Of a stretch of DNA of 64,000 bases, positions 18,288-27,142 are shown in pieces. The stretch lies in the NCBI GenBank assembly GCA_025141835.1, contig CP081102.1, positions 372,001 through 436,000 on the forward strand. The letters run 5' to 3'. This DNA is from Rhodobacteraceae bacterium M385 (GTDB lineage Bacteria > Pseudomonadota > Alphaproteobacteria > Rhodobacterales > Rhodobacteraceae). Numbering within the stretch: the first letter of the stretch is position 1; every line of letters starts with the position of its first letter. The position numbers were made by a program, and so were the translations under genes. Under the pieces are notes generated by a model. That model was given only the letters and a program-made list of their open reading frames with translations, was not told the origin of the DNA and made no database searches.

Positions 18288-18614
18288 ATGCTTGAGACAC
18301 AAGCCAAATACAATATCGGGCAGATCGTCCGTCACAAGAAGCACCCGTTTCGCGGGGTTGTTTTTGATATTGATGCGGAATTCTCAAATTCCGAAGAATG
18401 GTACGAAGCTATCCCAGAAGAGGCGCGCCCCCTGAAGGACCAGCCGTTTTATCACCTGTTGGCTGAGAACGACCAAACCTACTACGTCGCCTATGTCTCG
18501 GAGCAGAACCTTGTGCCCGACGATAGTGGCGAGCCGGTGAGCCACCCTGACCTTCCCGATCTTTTCGGAGAATTTCGCAACGGTCATTACCCGTTAGAAT
18601 ATCAGCTGAATTAG
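18288..18614 (+). CDS. hspQ: Heat shock protein HspQ (YccV-like)
   Basis: A 108-residue protein starting MLETQAKYNIGQIVRHKKHP. The core GVVFDIDAEFSNSEEWYE, FYHLLAEND and YYVAYVSEQNL match HspQ, also called the hemimethylated-DNA-binding YccV family. HspQ is a Lon specificity factor or substrate in enterobacteria and was first linked to DnaA turnover. The in-frame ATGs at 18231 and 18258 are less likely, since the conserved part starts at 18288 and GGGGG precedes it. It is divergent from the AEC gene. Confidence 0.9.
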   Translation: MLETQAKYNIGQIVRHKKHPFRGVVFDIDAEFSNSEEWYEAIPEEARPLKDQPFYHLLAENDQTYYVAYVSEQNLVPDDSGEPVSHPDLPDLFGEFRNGHYPLEYQLN

Positions 18615-18643
18615 GTGCGAGCCGTTGTGTCGCGAGGGGGTGG

Positions 18644-18661
18644 CGGGCTTAAGCCCGCCCT
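18644..18661. repeat. Perfect 18-base palindrome, REP-like
   Basis: GGCGGGCTTAAGCCCGCC, followed by CTACA, lies between the convergent ends of hspQ and mlaC. Extragenic palindromes of this form recur in Rhodobacterales genomes (from memory). It may stabilise 3' ends or block read-through; no T-run is present. Confidence 0.55.
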
Positions 18662-18683
18662 ACAATCCACCGTACGGCGTGAC

Positions 18684-19310
18684 TTAACCGAGTGTCCGAA
18701 GATGCTGCGTCAGGGCATCAATGTTGCCGCCGCGCGATTCCAGCATCGCGCCGATCTCTGTCCTTTCCGAGATCATCAGGTTCACACCCTCGATAATCAG
18801 GTTGAAGAACAGCGGCCGCCCCGAGCCGTCTGACACCAGCCAGCGCAGCTCGAATGGCGCTTCATTGCGCATGTTCACGGTGCTGATGACCTCGAAGAAC
18901 GAGCGTACCGGCCGGGCAGAGTTCACGGTGATCGACCCGCCAATAAACTCCCGGAAACGGCGACCGTATTTCGCCGAGAAGTAATCCTGGAACGCCTCGG
19001 TAAAGGCGCGCATCTGTGCGTTGCTGGCGGACCGTGCTGAAGGGCCAAGCACCGAACGGGCGATGGTGGGCACGTCTGCGTAGGTGCTGAGGATACGCTC
19101 CATCTCTCGCAGAACGCTGGCTTCCGACCCGCCCGAGGCGATGACACGGTTCACGTCTGCCACAGCGGCCTCCACCAGCGCTTGAGCTTGGTTCGCGTTC
19201 AACGCCTGGGCATGGCCGGGCAGGAACGGCACAGCCGCCCCGGCAACAGCGGTGGACAAAAAGGCACGACGGCCAAAGCGAGAGCGGAGGGATTGGAATT
19301 TATTGGGCAT
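18684..19310 (-). CDS. mlaC: MlaC/Ttg2D family phospholipid-binding protein
   Basis: A 208-residue periplasmic lipid shuttle. A signal sequence with a twin-arginine-like stretch (SRFGRRAFLSTAVAGAAVPF) ends near AQA. The mature part carries family blocks VPTIARSVLGPSARSAS, FTEAFQDYFSAKYGRRF and FNLIIEGVNLMISERTEI. MlaC ferries phospholipids between the outer-membrane MlaA complex and the inner-membrane MlaFEDB. The start lies inside the 3' end of mlaA (11-base overlap), so the two are coupled. mlaF, mlaE and mlaD are not in this window. Confidence 0.88.
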   Translation of the reverse strand: MPNKFQSLRSRFGRRAFLSTAVAGAAVPFLPGHAQALNANQAQALVEAAVADVNRVIASGGSEASVLREMERILSTYADVPTIARSVLGPSARSASNAQMRAFTEAFQDYFSAKYGRRFREFIGGSITVNSARPVRSFFEVISTVNMRNEAPFELRWLVSDGSGRPLFFNLIIEGVNLMISERTEIGAMLESRGGNIDALTQHLRTLG

Positions 19311-20127
19311 AGGGATCAAAATACGGGTCCGAGTAAGGGTCATAATTTGGGTCAGCGGCTACGGCTTGGGCCGCCGCGGCTGGGTCTGCATCGGCGTAGG
19401 GGTCTTCATAGTCGGCGCTGGAGCCGCCCAATTCATACCGGCGCTGTTGCAGGTAGAGAGAGCGTAACTGCGCATAGCTGTCGGCGCTTTCATACAGAAC
19501 GGAATCGATCGTTCCGTCGAATTCGTAGCGAGAGTTCAACCCAGAGGCGACGCTTGTGGCCGTCAGATAATTGCTTTCGGGCGTTTCTATGTAGTGGCGT
19601 AGCGGGTTCATCGCGTAGTCCACGACCATGCCGACGGTATCGCGGGTGGTGGACGGGCCAAAGAACGGGTGCACCACGTAGTCGCCCTCTCCCACACCGT
19701 AGATGTGCAGGGTCTCGCCAAAGTCCGTGTCGGCCTCATGCACACCAAGGGCGGTGGCCACATCGAACAGGCCCGCCACGCCGACGGTGGTGTTCAGCGC
19801 AAACCGCAGGGTGTTCTGCGCCGCATCGCCAAGGCGCAATTGCAGCAGGTTGTTCAGCACATAACCGGGCTGGTTAAGGTTGGATGCGAAGTTAGAGACA
19901 CCAACCCGCACAGGTTCCGGCACACCCGATCCGTAGGCGTCGGAGGCAGGGCTTAGAAAGGCCCGGTCGAGGGAAAGGTTAAGCTCATGAGCGGCGCGGT
20001 TTCGGGCCTCATCTGCGTCGGCAATCTGATCGCCGGGCGGCAAGGTTGCCGGGCCGCAAGCGGACACCAGAACGACCAGCGCAAAAGCGCTGCATTGGCC
20101 CAAAAATCGCGAAGGTAAAAAGCGCAC
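19300..20127 (-). CDS. mlaA: MlaA/VacJ lipoprotein with DPY-repeat tail
   Basis: A 275-residue outer-membrane lipoprotein removing misplaced phospholipids from the outer leaflet. The lipobox VSAC is at about 21-24. MlaA core motifs include the NLNQPGYVLNNLLQLRLGDA region, FALNTTVGVAGLFDVATALG, VHPFFGPSTTRDTVG and VVDYAMNP. The last ~40 residues are unusual: acidic, tyrosine-rich, with DPYAD, DPYSDPY and FDPYAQ repeats. The end of this tail is coded by the same bases as the mlaC start region. It is divergent from the type I secretion operon. Confidence 0.92.
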   Translation of the reverse strand: MRFLPSRFLGQCSAFALVVLVSACGPATLPPGDQIADADEARNRAAHELNLSLDRAFLSPASDAYGSGVPEPVRVGVSNFASNLNQPGYVLNNLLQLRLGDAAQNTLRFALNTTVGVAGLFDVATALGVHEADTDFGETLHIYGVGEGDYVVHPFFGPSTTRDTVGMVVDYAMNPLRHYIETPESNYLTATSVASGLNSRYEFDGTIDSVLYESADSYAQLRSLYLQQRRYELGGSSADYEDPYADADPAAAAQAVAADPNYDPYSDPYFDPYAQ

Positions 20128-20258
20128 GTCGATCCCCCAAAGGCAGCATGTCTGGCGACTTTGTCCGCCTACACACTTCTTAAAGGGTATAGGGTAATAA
20201 TTCGGGGCACCACACCCTTGTTACATCGGCAGGGAAGGGCTGCCTGTCAAGGCGGCGT

Positions 20259-22019
20259 GTGGCAGGAAATGCACCACAAAAGGCCGCCAACCCGATGCAC
20301 ATGATTGCAATTGATGAGCTGGCAGAGTTTCGCCGACGCAACGGCTGGATTCTGTGGTCCGTCGCATTGTTCAGCCTGTTTGTGAACGTCCTGATGCTGA
20401 CCGGTCCCCTATTCATGTTGCAGGTCTATGAACGGGTCTTGGGATCGGGGAGTGAGGAAACGCTTCTGGCCCTGTCGGTGCTGGTGGCGTTCCTGTTTTT
20501 GATGATGGGAATCTTGGATTACGCCCGCGCCCGCGTTGCGGCCCGGTTCGGGGCGCGGTTGCAGGAAACCTTCGATGCGCGTGTTTTCCGTGCGGCGTTG
20601 GACCGGGCGCAGCGCACGGGGCAGGCGCAGACGGCGCTGGCAGATTTGGCCTCGGTCCAGCGGGTCATGTCCTCTCCGGTGTTTATGGCCGTGTTTGATT
20701 TGCCGTTTACGCCGTTGTTTATTTTGGCGATCTTTACGTTCCATGGCTGGTTGGGGTGGTTCGCGCTGGGGGCCGCGCTTGCGCTGGTGCTCGTGACAAT
20801 CGCCAACCGCATCAGCACCGCCGGGCCTTTGGCAGAGGCATCGGAAACCGGCCGGGCGGCGGACCGGATGGCGGCGGAAATGCAATCATCGGCCGAGGTG
20901 ATACGCTCGCTCGGGATGCAGGGCGCAGCCTTTGCTCGGTGGCACCAGCAACGGGCGCGGGCGTTGGATGTCAGCATGCACGTGGCCGACCGCGCGGGGG
21001 GCTTTGCGACGCTATCCAAGACCCTGCGCCTGTTCGTGCAATCGGCGATATTGGGCCTTGCCGCCCTACTGGTTCTGCGCGGCGAAATGCAGGCGGGCGC
21101 GATGATTGCAGGATCGATCCTTATGGGCCGCGCCCTTGCACCGATTGATATGGCGATTGGACAATGGCCGTTCATTCAGGAGGCTTTGCGGGGCTGGCAT
21201 CGCCTGGGCGCCCTATTGCTGGCCGAGGGCGAGACTCTCCCGCGGCTGGCGCTGCCACGCCCCAAAGCCGCGCTAGAGGTGGCGGGCCTAACCGTCGCCC
21301 CGCCGGGAGAGGTGAAGCCTTCCCTGCGCGGCGTGTCCTTCCGCTTGGAACCGGGGGAGGCGATTGGCATTATCGGCCCGTCTGGCTCGGGCAAATCCAC
21401 GTTGGCGCGGGCCATCACCGGTGTTTGGCCTATCTCTGGCGGCTCGATCCGGTTGGACCGTGCGACGTTGGACCAATACGACCCGGACGCACTGGGCAAG
21501 TTGATCGGCTACCTGCCGCAATCGGTCAGCCTGTTTGACGGTTCTGTTGCAGAAAACATCGCCCGCCTCGATCCGTCGCCCAAGGCAGCCGCCGTGACCT
21601 CGGCCGCTACCGCCGCCGCCGCCGACACCATGATCCGAGAGCTTCCCCATGGTTATGACACCGACGTATCGGGCACCGGCCCGCGCTTGTCCGGCGGGCA
21701 GGTACAGCGCGTTGGGTTAGCCCGTGCACTCTACGGCGATCCGGTGCTTTTGGTGCTGGATGAGCCGAACTCCGCGCTCGATCATGAGGGGTCAGAGGCG
21801 CTGAACATCGCCGTGCAGGGCATGAAGGCGGCGGGCCACAGCGTGCTTATCATGGCGCACCGGCCCAATGCCATCCAGCAGTGCGATAAGCTGTTGGTCC
21901 TGAATGGCGGTGTCGTGCAAGCGTTCGGCCCTCGTGATGAGGTGCTGGCAAAGGTCCTGCATAACAGCGCCGAGGTGCAGCGCGTCACCAAAGGACAGTC
22001 ACCGGGGGATTTGACATGA
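20259..22019 (+). CDS. Type I secretion ABC transporter (permease-ATPase, PrtD type)
   Basis: A 586-residue inner-membrane exporter. About six transmembrane segments lie in the first 300 residues, including SVALFSLFVNVLMLTGPLFM and LQVYERVLGSGSEETLLALS, which are typical of PrtD-like proteins. The ATPase has Walker A GPSGSGKSTLARA, signature LSGGQVQRVGLARALYG and Walker B VLLVLDEPNSALD. It exports RTX-type proteins with the adaptor that follows and a TolC-like outer channel. The GTG start is uncertain; ATG 20295 or 20301 would remove 12-14 residues. No C39 peptidase domain is present. Confidence 0.9.
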   Translation: MAGNAPQKAANPMHMIAIDELAEFRRRNGWILWSVALFSLFVNVLMLTGPLFMLQVYERVLGSGSEETLLALSVLVAFLFLMMGILDYARARVAARFGARLQETFDARVFRAALDRAQRTGQAQTALADLASVQRVMSSPVFMAVFDLPFTPLFILAIFTFHGWLGWFALGAALALVLVTIANRISTAGPLAEASETGRAADRMAAEMQSSAEVIRSLGMQGAAFARWHQQRARALDVSMHVADRAGGFATLSKTLRLFVQSAILGLAALLVLRGEMQAGAMIAGSILMGRALAPIDMAIGQWPFIQEALRGWHRLGALLLAEGETLPRLALPRPKAALEVAGLTVAPPGEVKPSLRGVSFRLEPGEAIGIIGPSGSGKSTLARAITGVWPISGGSIRLDRATLDQYDPDALGKLIGYLPQSVSLFDGSVAENIARLDPSPKAAAVTSAATAAAADTMIRELPHGYDTDVSGTGPRLSGGQVQRVGLARALYGDPVLLVLDEPNSALDHEGSEALNIAVQGMKAAGHSVLIMAHRPNAIQQCDKLLVLNGGVVQAFGPRDEVLAKVLHNSAEVQRVTKGQSPGDLT

Positions 22020-23323
22020 CCCCAGTCACCCGTTCCGCTTGGTCCGTTCGCGGACCCATGGGCCTTGGCCTTTTTGCGCTGTTCGTTTTGGTCGCAGGCT
22101 TTGGCAGCTGGTCTGTGTCCAGCACGCTGTCGGGGGCCGTTGTCGCCTCAGGCCAGATCGAGGTGGACCGTAATAGGCAAGCGATCCAGCATCCCGAAGG
22201 GGGCGTGGTAGCGGAATTGCTGGTCGATGAAGGGGACCGTGTGGCCGAAGGGCAGGTGCTTGTCCGGCTTGACGCGGCCGAGGCCACAACCGAGCTGACG
22301 GTCGCCCTTGCGCGCCTGGCAGAAACGGGCGCGCGCCGCGCGAGACTGACCGCAGAGCGCGACGGTGCCGTTGCCTTCGCGTATGACGAAAGCCTTCGCG
22401 CCTTTGGTGCCGTGAACCCCGATATTGCCGATGTGCTGAGCGGGCAGCAAAACCTCTTCGCCGCCCGCGCCGACACCCTCGCGCGGGAGGAGGAGCAATT
22501 GCGGGGGCGGATCACGCAGATAGGCACTCAGGTCGATGCCATGCGCGCCCAAGAAGCGGCGTTGGAGGAGCAAATTGCCCTCGTCACGGAGGAACTTTCG
22601 CGCCGGGAGGACCTGTTAGATCGCGGTTCTGGCACGGTGGAACCGGTCGTGCGCCTGCGCCAAGAGCTGGTGCAATTACGCGGACAGTTGGGCCAAGCCA
22701 TCGCAGGCCGTGCCGAAGCTGCGGAGCGGATCATCGAGACGGAACTGGCGATTTTACAGATCACCACCAGTCGCCGCGAGCAAGCGATTGCAGAGCTGCG
22801 TGAAATCCGCGTCGTGGAACAGGAATTAAACGAACGCGCCGCCAACCTTGAACGGCGCATCTCGAGGCTGGAACTGCGTGCGCCCGTGGCGGGCACGATC
22901 CATGGGTTGACCATTTTCGGGACTGGGTCAGTCCTGCGCCCGGCGGACCCTTTCGCCTATATCGTCCCCGAAGGACGCCCCTTGGTGATCTCGGCCCGTG
23001 TCCCTGCGATAGACATCGATCAGGTGTTTGAGGGGCAATCGGTTTCCCTCCGCTTCCCCGCGTTTGACCAACGCACCATGCCCGATGTGCGCGGGCGGGT
23101 CGCCCAAGTCTCTGCCGATGCCTTCGTGGATGAGGCCAGCGGCAGCAGTTTCTACCGCACCGAAATAACCATGTCTGACGATCAAGCACAGCTTCTGGAG
23201 GGGCATGTGCTGATCCCCGGCATGCCTGTTACGGCATTTATTCGCACCGAAGATCGCACGCCGCTGACCTATCTGCTGGAACCTTTCGCCGCCTATTTCT
23301 CTCGTGCGATGCGGGAAAGCTAA
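22016..23323 (+). CDS. HlyD-family periplasmic adaptor of type I secretion
   Basis: A 435-residue membrane-fusion protein. One N-terminal transmembrane segment (about 18-42) is followed by a lipoyl-like half (VVASGQIEVDRNRQAIQHPE, then GGVVAELLVDEGDRVAEGQV), a long coiled coil (about 90-280, rich in Glu, Arg and Leu) and a beta domain with LRAPVAGTIHGL and PGMPVTAFIRTEDRTPLTYL. It bridges the ABC exporter and the outer-membrane channel. It overlaps the ATPase stop (ATGA). Neither a TolC homologue nor an RTX substrate is nearby, so they must be encoded elsewhere. Confidence 0.92.
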   Translation: MTPVTRSAWSVRGPMGLGLFALFVLVAGFGSWSVSSTLSGAVVASGQIEVDRNRQAIQHPEGGVVAELLVDEGDRVAEGQVLVRLDAAEATTELTVALARLAETGARRARLTAERDGAVAFAYDESLRAFGAVNPDIADVLSGQQNLFAARADTLAREEEQLRGRITQIGTQVDAMRAQEAALEEQIALVTEELSRREDLLDRGSGTVEPVVRLRQELVQLRGQLGQAIAGRAEAAERIIETELAILQITTSRREQAIAELREIRVVEQELNERAANLERRISRLELRAPVAGTIHGLTIFGTGSVLRPADPFAYIVPEGRPLVISARVPAIDIDQVFEGQSVSLRFPAFDQRTMPDVRGRVAQVSADAFVDEASGSSFYRTEITMSDDQAQLLEGHVLIPGMPVTAFIRTEDRTPLTYLLEPFAAYFSRAMRES

Positions 23324-23393
23324 AGCGGTCTTTCCTTGCCGCGCCTACCGACTTAGGGTCGCGCCAAATTCACATATTTGCGGAGGCTCGGAC

Positions 23394-23861
23394 ATGAGCG
23401 GAAACTTTGAAGCACGGCTCGCGGAATTGGGTGTCACTTTGGGCAACGCGGCGGCCCCTGCGGCCAACTACGTGCCTTTTGTTCAGGTGGGAGAGACTTT
23501 GTTCGTCTCGGGCCAGATCTCCATGGAAAACGGTGAATTGATCACTGGTAAAGTCGGCGCTGACTTGACAGTGGAGGAAGGCGCAGCAGCGGCACGGGTT
23601 TGCGCGATCAACCTTTTGGGTCAGGTGAAAGCGGCCTGTGGCGGCGATCTTGATCGGTTGGTGCGCGTGGTAAAGCTAACCGGCTTCGTGAATTCTACAC
23701 CTGAGTTCGGCGATCAGCCCAAGGTTGTGAACGGTTGTTCGGATTTCCTTGTGGAGGCGCTGGGCGACGCCGGCCGTCACTCCCGCTCGGCGGTCAGTGC
23801 GGGTGCTTTGCCGTTCAACGTTGCGGTAGAAATCGAAGGCATCTTCCAGATCAAACCATGA
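23394..23861 (+). CDS. RidA/YjgF family protein, long subgroup
   Basis: A 155-residue Rid-family protein. It has YVPFVQVGETLFVSGQI, then VRVVKLTGFVNSTPEF and the C-terminal SRSAVSAGALPFNVAVEIEG. RidA members deaminate reactive enamine/imine intermediates from PLP enzymes. The group with this spacing (YjgH-like, or RutC-unrelated long forms) has an arginine at the active site, seen here in the SRSAV motif. CGGAGG precedes the ATG. The stop overlaps the glycerophosphodiesterase start, which suggests one transcript. Confidence 0.88.
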   Translation: MSGNFEARLAELGVTLGNAAAPAANYVPFVQVGETLFVSGQISMENGELITGKVGADLTVEEGAAAARVCAINLLGQVKAACGGDLDRLVRVVKLTGFVNSTPEFGDQPKVVNGCSDFLVEALGDAGRHSRSAVSAGALPFNVAVEIEGIFQIKP

Positions 23862-24628
23862 CACCGAAGCTTCCCGCCGCCTTCCTTGGCCAACCGCTAA
23901 CCCATCGTGGTCTCCATGATCGGGCAAGCGGCGTGATTGAAAATAGCGCAGGCGCCGTAAGGGCGGCTGTGGCCGCAGGGTATGGGATTGAGGTGGACGT
24001 TCAGCTGACCTCGGATGGGGCGGCGATGGTGTTCCACGATGAACGGCTGGATCGTCTTACCGCCGAAAGCGGCCCGATCCGCGGCTGGGCGTCACGGGAT
24101 CTGGTGAATGTGAGACTTACCGGATCGACTGAAACAGTGCCGACCCTGCCTGATGTGCTGAAAATCGTTGACGGCAAGGTGCCTCTGTTGATCGAGCTGA
24201 AGGACCAATCCGGCGGCACGGGCGCGGCCCCGGATGAGCTTGAACGCGCGGTCGCCTCCGCGCTGGAAGGCTACGTTGGCCCCGTGGCTGTGATGTCCTT
24301 CAACCCCCACATGGTCGCCAACATGGCCAAACGCGCCCCGAGCGTCGCGCGGGGGATCGTGACGGACGGCTATAATGAAACGGAATGGCCGGACCTGTCG
24401 CCGGACACGTTGAAAGCGCTGCGTGAAATCGGGGCCTTTGATACGGTCGGGGCCAGTTTCATCAGCCACAACCGGGCCGATCTTGCAGCGCCACGGGTGG
24501 CAGAGCTGAAGGCCAGGGGTGTGCCTATCCTGTGTTGGACCGTCCGCTCGCCCGAGCAAGAGGTTGAGGCGCGTCGCGTCGCCGACAACATCACGTTTGA
24601 AGGCTACATTCCTGCCGACCGACCTTGA
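23858..24628 (+). CDS. Glycerophosphodiester phosphodiesterase family protein
   Basis: A 256-residue TIM-barrel enzyme. LTHRGLHDRASGVIENS has the catalytic histidine and downstream glutamate. YGIEVDVQLTSDGAAMVFHD carries the metal-binding Glu/Asp pair and second histidine, and PLLIELKDQ continues the active site. It hydrolyses glycerophosphodiesters to sn-glycerol-3-phosphate and an alcohol. No signal peptide is present, so it is probably cytoplasmic. It overlaps RidA by four bases. Confidence 0.9.
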   Translation: MTPKLPAAFLGQPLTHRGLHDRASGVIENSAGAVRAAVAAGYGIEVDVQLTSDGAAMVFHDERLDRLTAESGPIRGWASRDLVNVRLTGSTETVPTLPDVLKIVDGKVPLLIELKDQSGGTGAAPDELERAVASALEGYVGPVAVMSFNPHMVANMAKRAPSVARGIVTDGYNETEWPDLSPDTLKALREIGAFDTVGASFISHNRADLAAPRVAELKARGVPILCWTVRSPEQEVEARRVADNITFEGYIPADRP

Positions 24629-24641
24629 TGCCAGAAGTCCA

Positions 24642-24669
24642 GCCGCCGGGGCATTGCGCCCCCGGCGGC
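24642..24669 (+). terminator. GC-rich hairpin after the glycerophosphodiesterase gene
   Basis: Arms GCCGCCGGGGC (24642-24652) and GCCCCCGGCGGC (24658-24669) pair with one bulged base around a 5-base loop. It lies 14 bases after the stop. No T-run follows, so it is a weak or non-canonical terminator. Confidence 0.45.
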
Positions 24670-24734
24670 GTTAAAGGATTGACCGCCGCGCCCAAGGCCC
24701 CATCTTTGACCTGACCCATAATGGAGCCTTAAGC

Positions 24735-25916
24735 GTGGACGGTGACACCCAGATCAGCATCGAAGTTCTGACCTCTCTGTCGCAGATTGCGCCCGAGGAT
24801 TGGGATGCCTGCGCCTGCCCCGAGGCGGGGCGCCCGCTTGACCCCTTCACCACCTACCGTTTTCTGAATGCGTTGGAGCAATCGGGCAGTGTGGGGCAGG
24901 GGACGGGCTGGCAGCCGCGCTATCTGGTGGCGCGGCAGGGAGACCTCGTGATCGCTTGCGCGCCGATGTACGCCAAGGGCCATAGTCAGGGCGAATATAT
25001 CTTCGATCACAACTGGGCCCATGCCTATGAAAATGCGGGCGGGCAATATTACCCCAAGCTCCAGATCGCCGCCCCCTTCACCCCCGCCACAGGCCGCCGC
25101 TTTTTGACCCGTCCGGGTCACGACACCACCGGCATTTCCGCGCTGATACAAGCCGCGGTGCAAATCGCCGCAGATAATGAGTTGTCGTCGATCCACATTA
25201 CCTTCTGCACCGAGGATGAGGCGATTGCGGGCGAACGCATCGGCCTGATGCGGCGTGTGTCGCAGCAGTTTCATTGGGTCAACGACGGCTATGCGAGTTT
25301 CGATGATTTCCTTGGCAACTTGTCGTCACGCAAACGCAAGAACATCCGCAAGGAACGTGCCCGCGCACAGGATTTCGGCGGAGAGATCGTCAGCCTCACC
25401 GGAGAGCAGATCAAGCCTGAGCATTGGGACGCCTTCTGGCACTTCTACCAAGACACCGGCGCGCGCAAATGGGGGACGCCCTATCTGACGCGAGCGTTTT
25501 TCGACTTGGCTCATCAGACGATGGCTGATGACATGCTCTTGTGTCTCGCCATTCGCGACGGCCAGCCCGTGGCGGGGGCGCTGAACTTTATCGGGGCCGA
25601 TACGCTCTATGGGCGTTACTGGGGGTGTGTGGAAGATCACCCCTGTCTACATTTTGAGCTGTGCTACTACCGCGCCATTGATTTCGCCATTGCGCAGGGT
25701 TTGTCACGGGTGGAAGCGGGGGCGCAGGGAACTCATAAGCTGGCACGGGGTTACATGCCCGTGGCGACCCATTCGCTGCATTGGGTTGGGGACGCAGGTT
25801 TCGCCAAGGCCATCGGAGATTATCTGGAGGCCGAAAGAAATGCGATCGACGAAGAGATCGAGGTTTTGACAAGCTACGGCCCCTTCAAGGCGGCACAGGT
25901 AGGGGAACAGGAATGA
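24735..25916 (+). CDS. FemAB/GNAT-like protein of the DUF482 family
   Basis: A 393-residue protein that probably starts at GTG. It has [20 protein letters not shown] near the N-terminus, [20 protein letters not shown] and the basic [16 protein letters not shown]. It ends with [20 protein letters not shown] and [14 protein letters not shown]. This pattern fits the DUF482 family (PF04339), a GNAT-like fold related to FemAB peptidyltransferases and often labelled peptidoglycan biosynthesis/recognition. No reaction has been established to my knowledge. The stop overlaps the pterin dehydratase start. Confidence 0.8.
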   Translation: MDGDTQISIEVLTSLSQIAPEDWDACACPEAGRPLDPFTTYRFLNALEQSGSVGQGTGWQPRYLVARQGDLVIACAPMYAKGHSQGEYIFDHNWAHAYENAGGQYYPKLQIAAPFTPATGRRFLTRPGHDTTGISALIQAAVQIAADNELSSIHITFCTEDEAIAGERIGLMRRVSQQFHWVNDGYASFDDFLGNLSSRKRKNIRKERARAQDFGGEIVSLTGEQIKPEHWDAFWHFYQDTGARKWGTPYLTRAFFDLAHQTMADDMLLCLAIRDGQPVAGALNFIGADTLYGRYWGCVEDHPCLHFELCYYRAIDFAIAQGLSRVEAGAQGTHKLARGYMPVATHSLHWVGDAGFAKAIGDYLEAERNAIDEEIEVLTSYGPFKAAQVGEQE

Positions 25917-26212
25917 CCAACGCAGCCCTAACAGCCGAGGCCCGCGAAACCGGCTTGGCCGAGGTGAAGTCGCGCGGGTGGACCGTGGTAGACGGCCGCG
26001 ATGCGATCACCAAGACTTTCATCTTCAAGAACTTCTCGGAAGCCTTCGCCTGGATGACCCGCGCGGCGATGGTGGCCGAGCAGATGGACCACCATCCTGA
26101 ATGGTCGAACGTCTACAAGACGGTAGAAGTGACCCTGACCAGCCACGACGTAAATGGCCTTTCTCCGCGTGATATCGCGATGGCCTCTAAATTAGATGCC
26201 CTGTTGGGTTAA
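25913..26212 (+). CDS. phhB: 4a-hydroxytetrahydrobiopterin dehydratase (PCD/DCoH)
   Basis: A 99-residue pterin-4a-carbinolamine dehydratase. The active-site block is [20 protein letters not shown], with its histidine pair and tryptophan, preceded by [15 protein letters not shown]. The C-terminus [15 protein letters not shown] is standard. It recycles the pterin cofactor of aromatic amino-acid hydroxylases, and in bacteria without a hydroxylase nearby it is linked to molybdopterin or folate-like pterins. No phenylalanine hydroxylase is in the window. It is coupled to the DUF482 gene by a 4-base overlap. Confidence 0.92.
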   Translation: MTNAALTAEARETGLAEVKSRGWTVVDGRDAITKTFIFKNFSEAFAWMTRAAMVAEQMDHHPEWSNVYKTVEVTLTSHDVNGLSPRDIAMASKLDALLG

Positions 26213-26227
26213 GAATAACGGAACGAC

Positions 26228-27076
26228 ATGACACTCGAAGACATCCTAAACTATGAAATCGCCGCAGATACGACCGTTGGCGATATCTTCACCATCGAAT
26301 TTATGGCGAGCATCCTTGGCAATGTGGTGGCTGCCGTCGCGATCTTGCTGGTCGCGTTTTTTCTGGCCAGCTGGGTCAGGCGCCGCATCGCTGCCCTTGG
26401 GGAACGGCACGCGCACCTCGATATAACGCTATTCGCGTTTTTGGGGACGATGGCGCGCTATGTGATCCTGATATTCGCCGCGCTGTTTGTGCTGAATACG
26501 TTTGGTGTGCAGACAACCTCGGTGGTGGCGGCGTTGGGTGCGGCGGGCTTGGCCATTGGTCTGGCGCTGCAAGGCACCCTGTCGAACGTGGCGGCGGGGA
26601 TCATGATTATCATGTTCCGCCCCATCAAGATTGGCGACTTTGTCGAGGTTGGCGGAGAATCCGGGACCGTTAAGAACATCTCACTCAACATGACCGAGCT
26701 GGCTTCGATCGGGAACGTGCAGGTCTTCGTGCCTAATTCCGACGTTTGGGGGAGTGAGATCAAGAATTACTCGGGCTACAGCACCCGTCGCGCGCAGTGG
26801 GAATTTGGCGTCGGCTACGGCGTGAACCTTGCCGATGCAGAAGCGATTATCCGCAAGGTTCTAAAGGCCGATCCCCGCACCCACGCCGAGCCCGCTCCAT
26901 GGGTGCAGGTGAACAACCTCAATTCGTCCAGCGTGGATTTTTTGGTTCGTGCTTGGGTTAATCAGGGCGATTACTGGGACTATCAGGCCGATATCAAACG
27001 CAAGGTAAAAGAGGCGTTTGATGAGGGCGGGATCGACATTCCGTTCCCCACCCGGACGCTGGTTCAGGAAGGCTGA
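26228..27076 (+). CDS. mscS: Small-conductance mechanosensitive channel, MscS family
   Basis: A 282-residue channel of the short MscS type. Three transmembrane helices lie at about 27-50, 66-90 and 98-125. The pore helix is Ala/Gly-rich (VVAALGAAGLAIGLALQGTL, then SNVAAGIMI). The beta domain has FRPIKIGDFVEVGGESGTVK and VFVPNSDVWGSEIKNYS, followed by a C-terminal cytoplasmic vestibule. It releases solutes on hypo-osmotic shock. It begins 15 bases after phhB. mscL is also in this window, about 17 kb away. Confidence 0.93.
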   Translation: MTLEDILNYEIAADTTVGDIFTIEFMASILGNVVAAVAILLVAFFLASWVRRRIAALGERHAHLDITLFAFLGTMARYVILIFAALFVLNTFGVQTTSVVAALGAAGLAIGLALQGTLSNVAAGIMIIMFRPIKIGDFVEVGGESGTVKNISLNMTELASIGNVQVFVPNSDVWGSEIKNYSGYSTRRAQWEFGVGYGVNLADAEAIIRKVLKADPRTHAEPAPWVQVNNLNSSSVDFLVRAWVNQGDYWDYQADIKRKVKEAFDEGGIDIPFPTRTLVQEG

Positions 27077-27098
27077 CGCTGCTCGCCAACGCCCAAGA

Positions 27099-27135
27099 AA
27101 AGGCCCGCGCCAGATCAACTCTGACGCGGGCCTTT
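27099..27135. terminator. Bidirectional terminator between mscS and the peroxiredoxin gene
   Basis: An 11-bp stem AAAGGCCCGCG/CGCGGGCCTTT, extended by CAGA/TCTG after one mismatch, sits between two convergent genes. It has T-rich 3' ends on both strands. Confidence 0.85.
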
Positions 27136-27142
27136 GTGTGTC

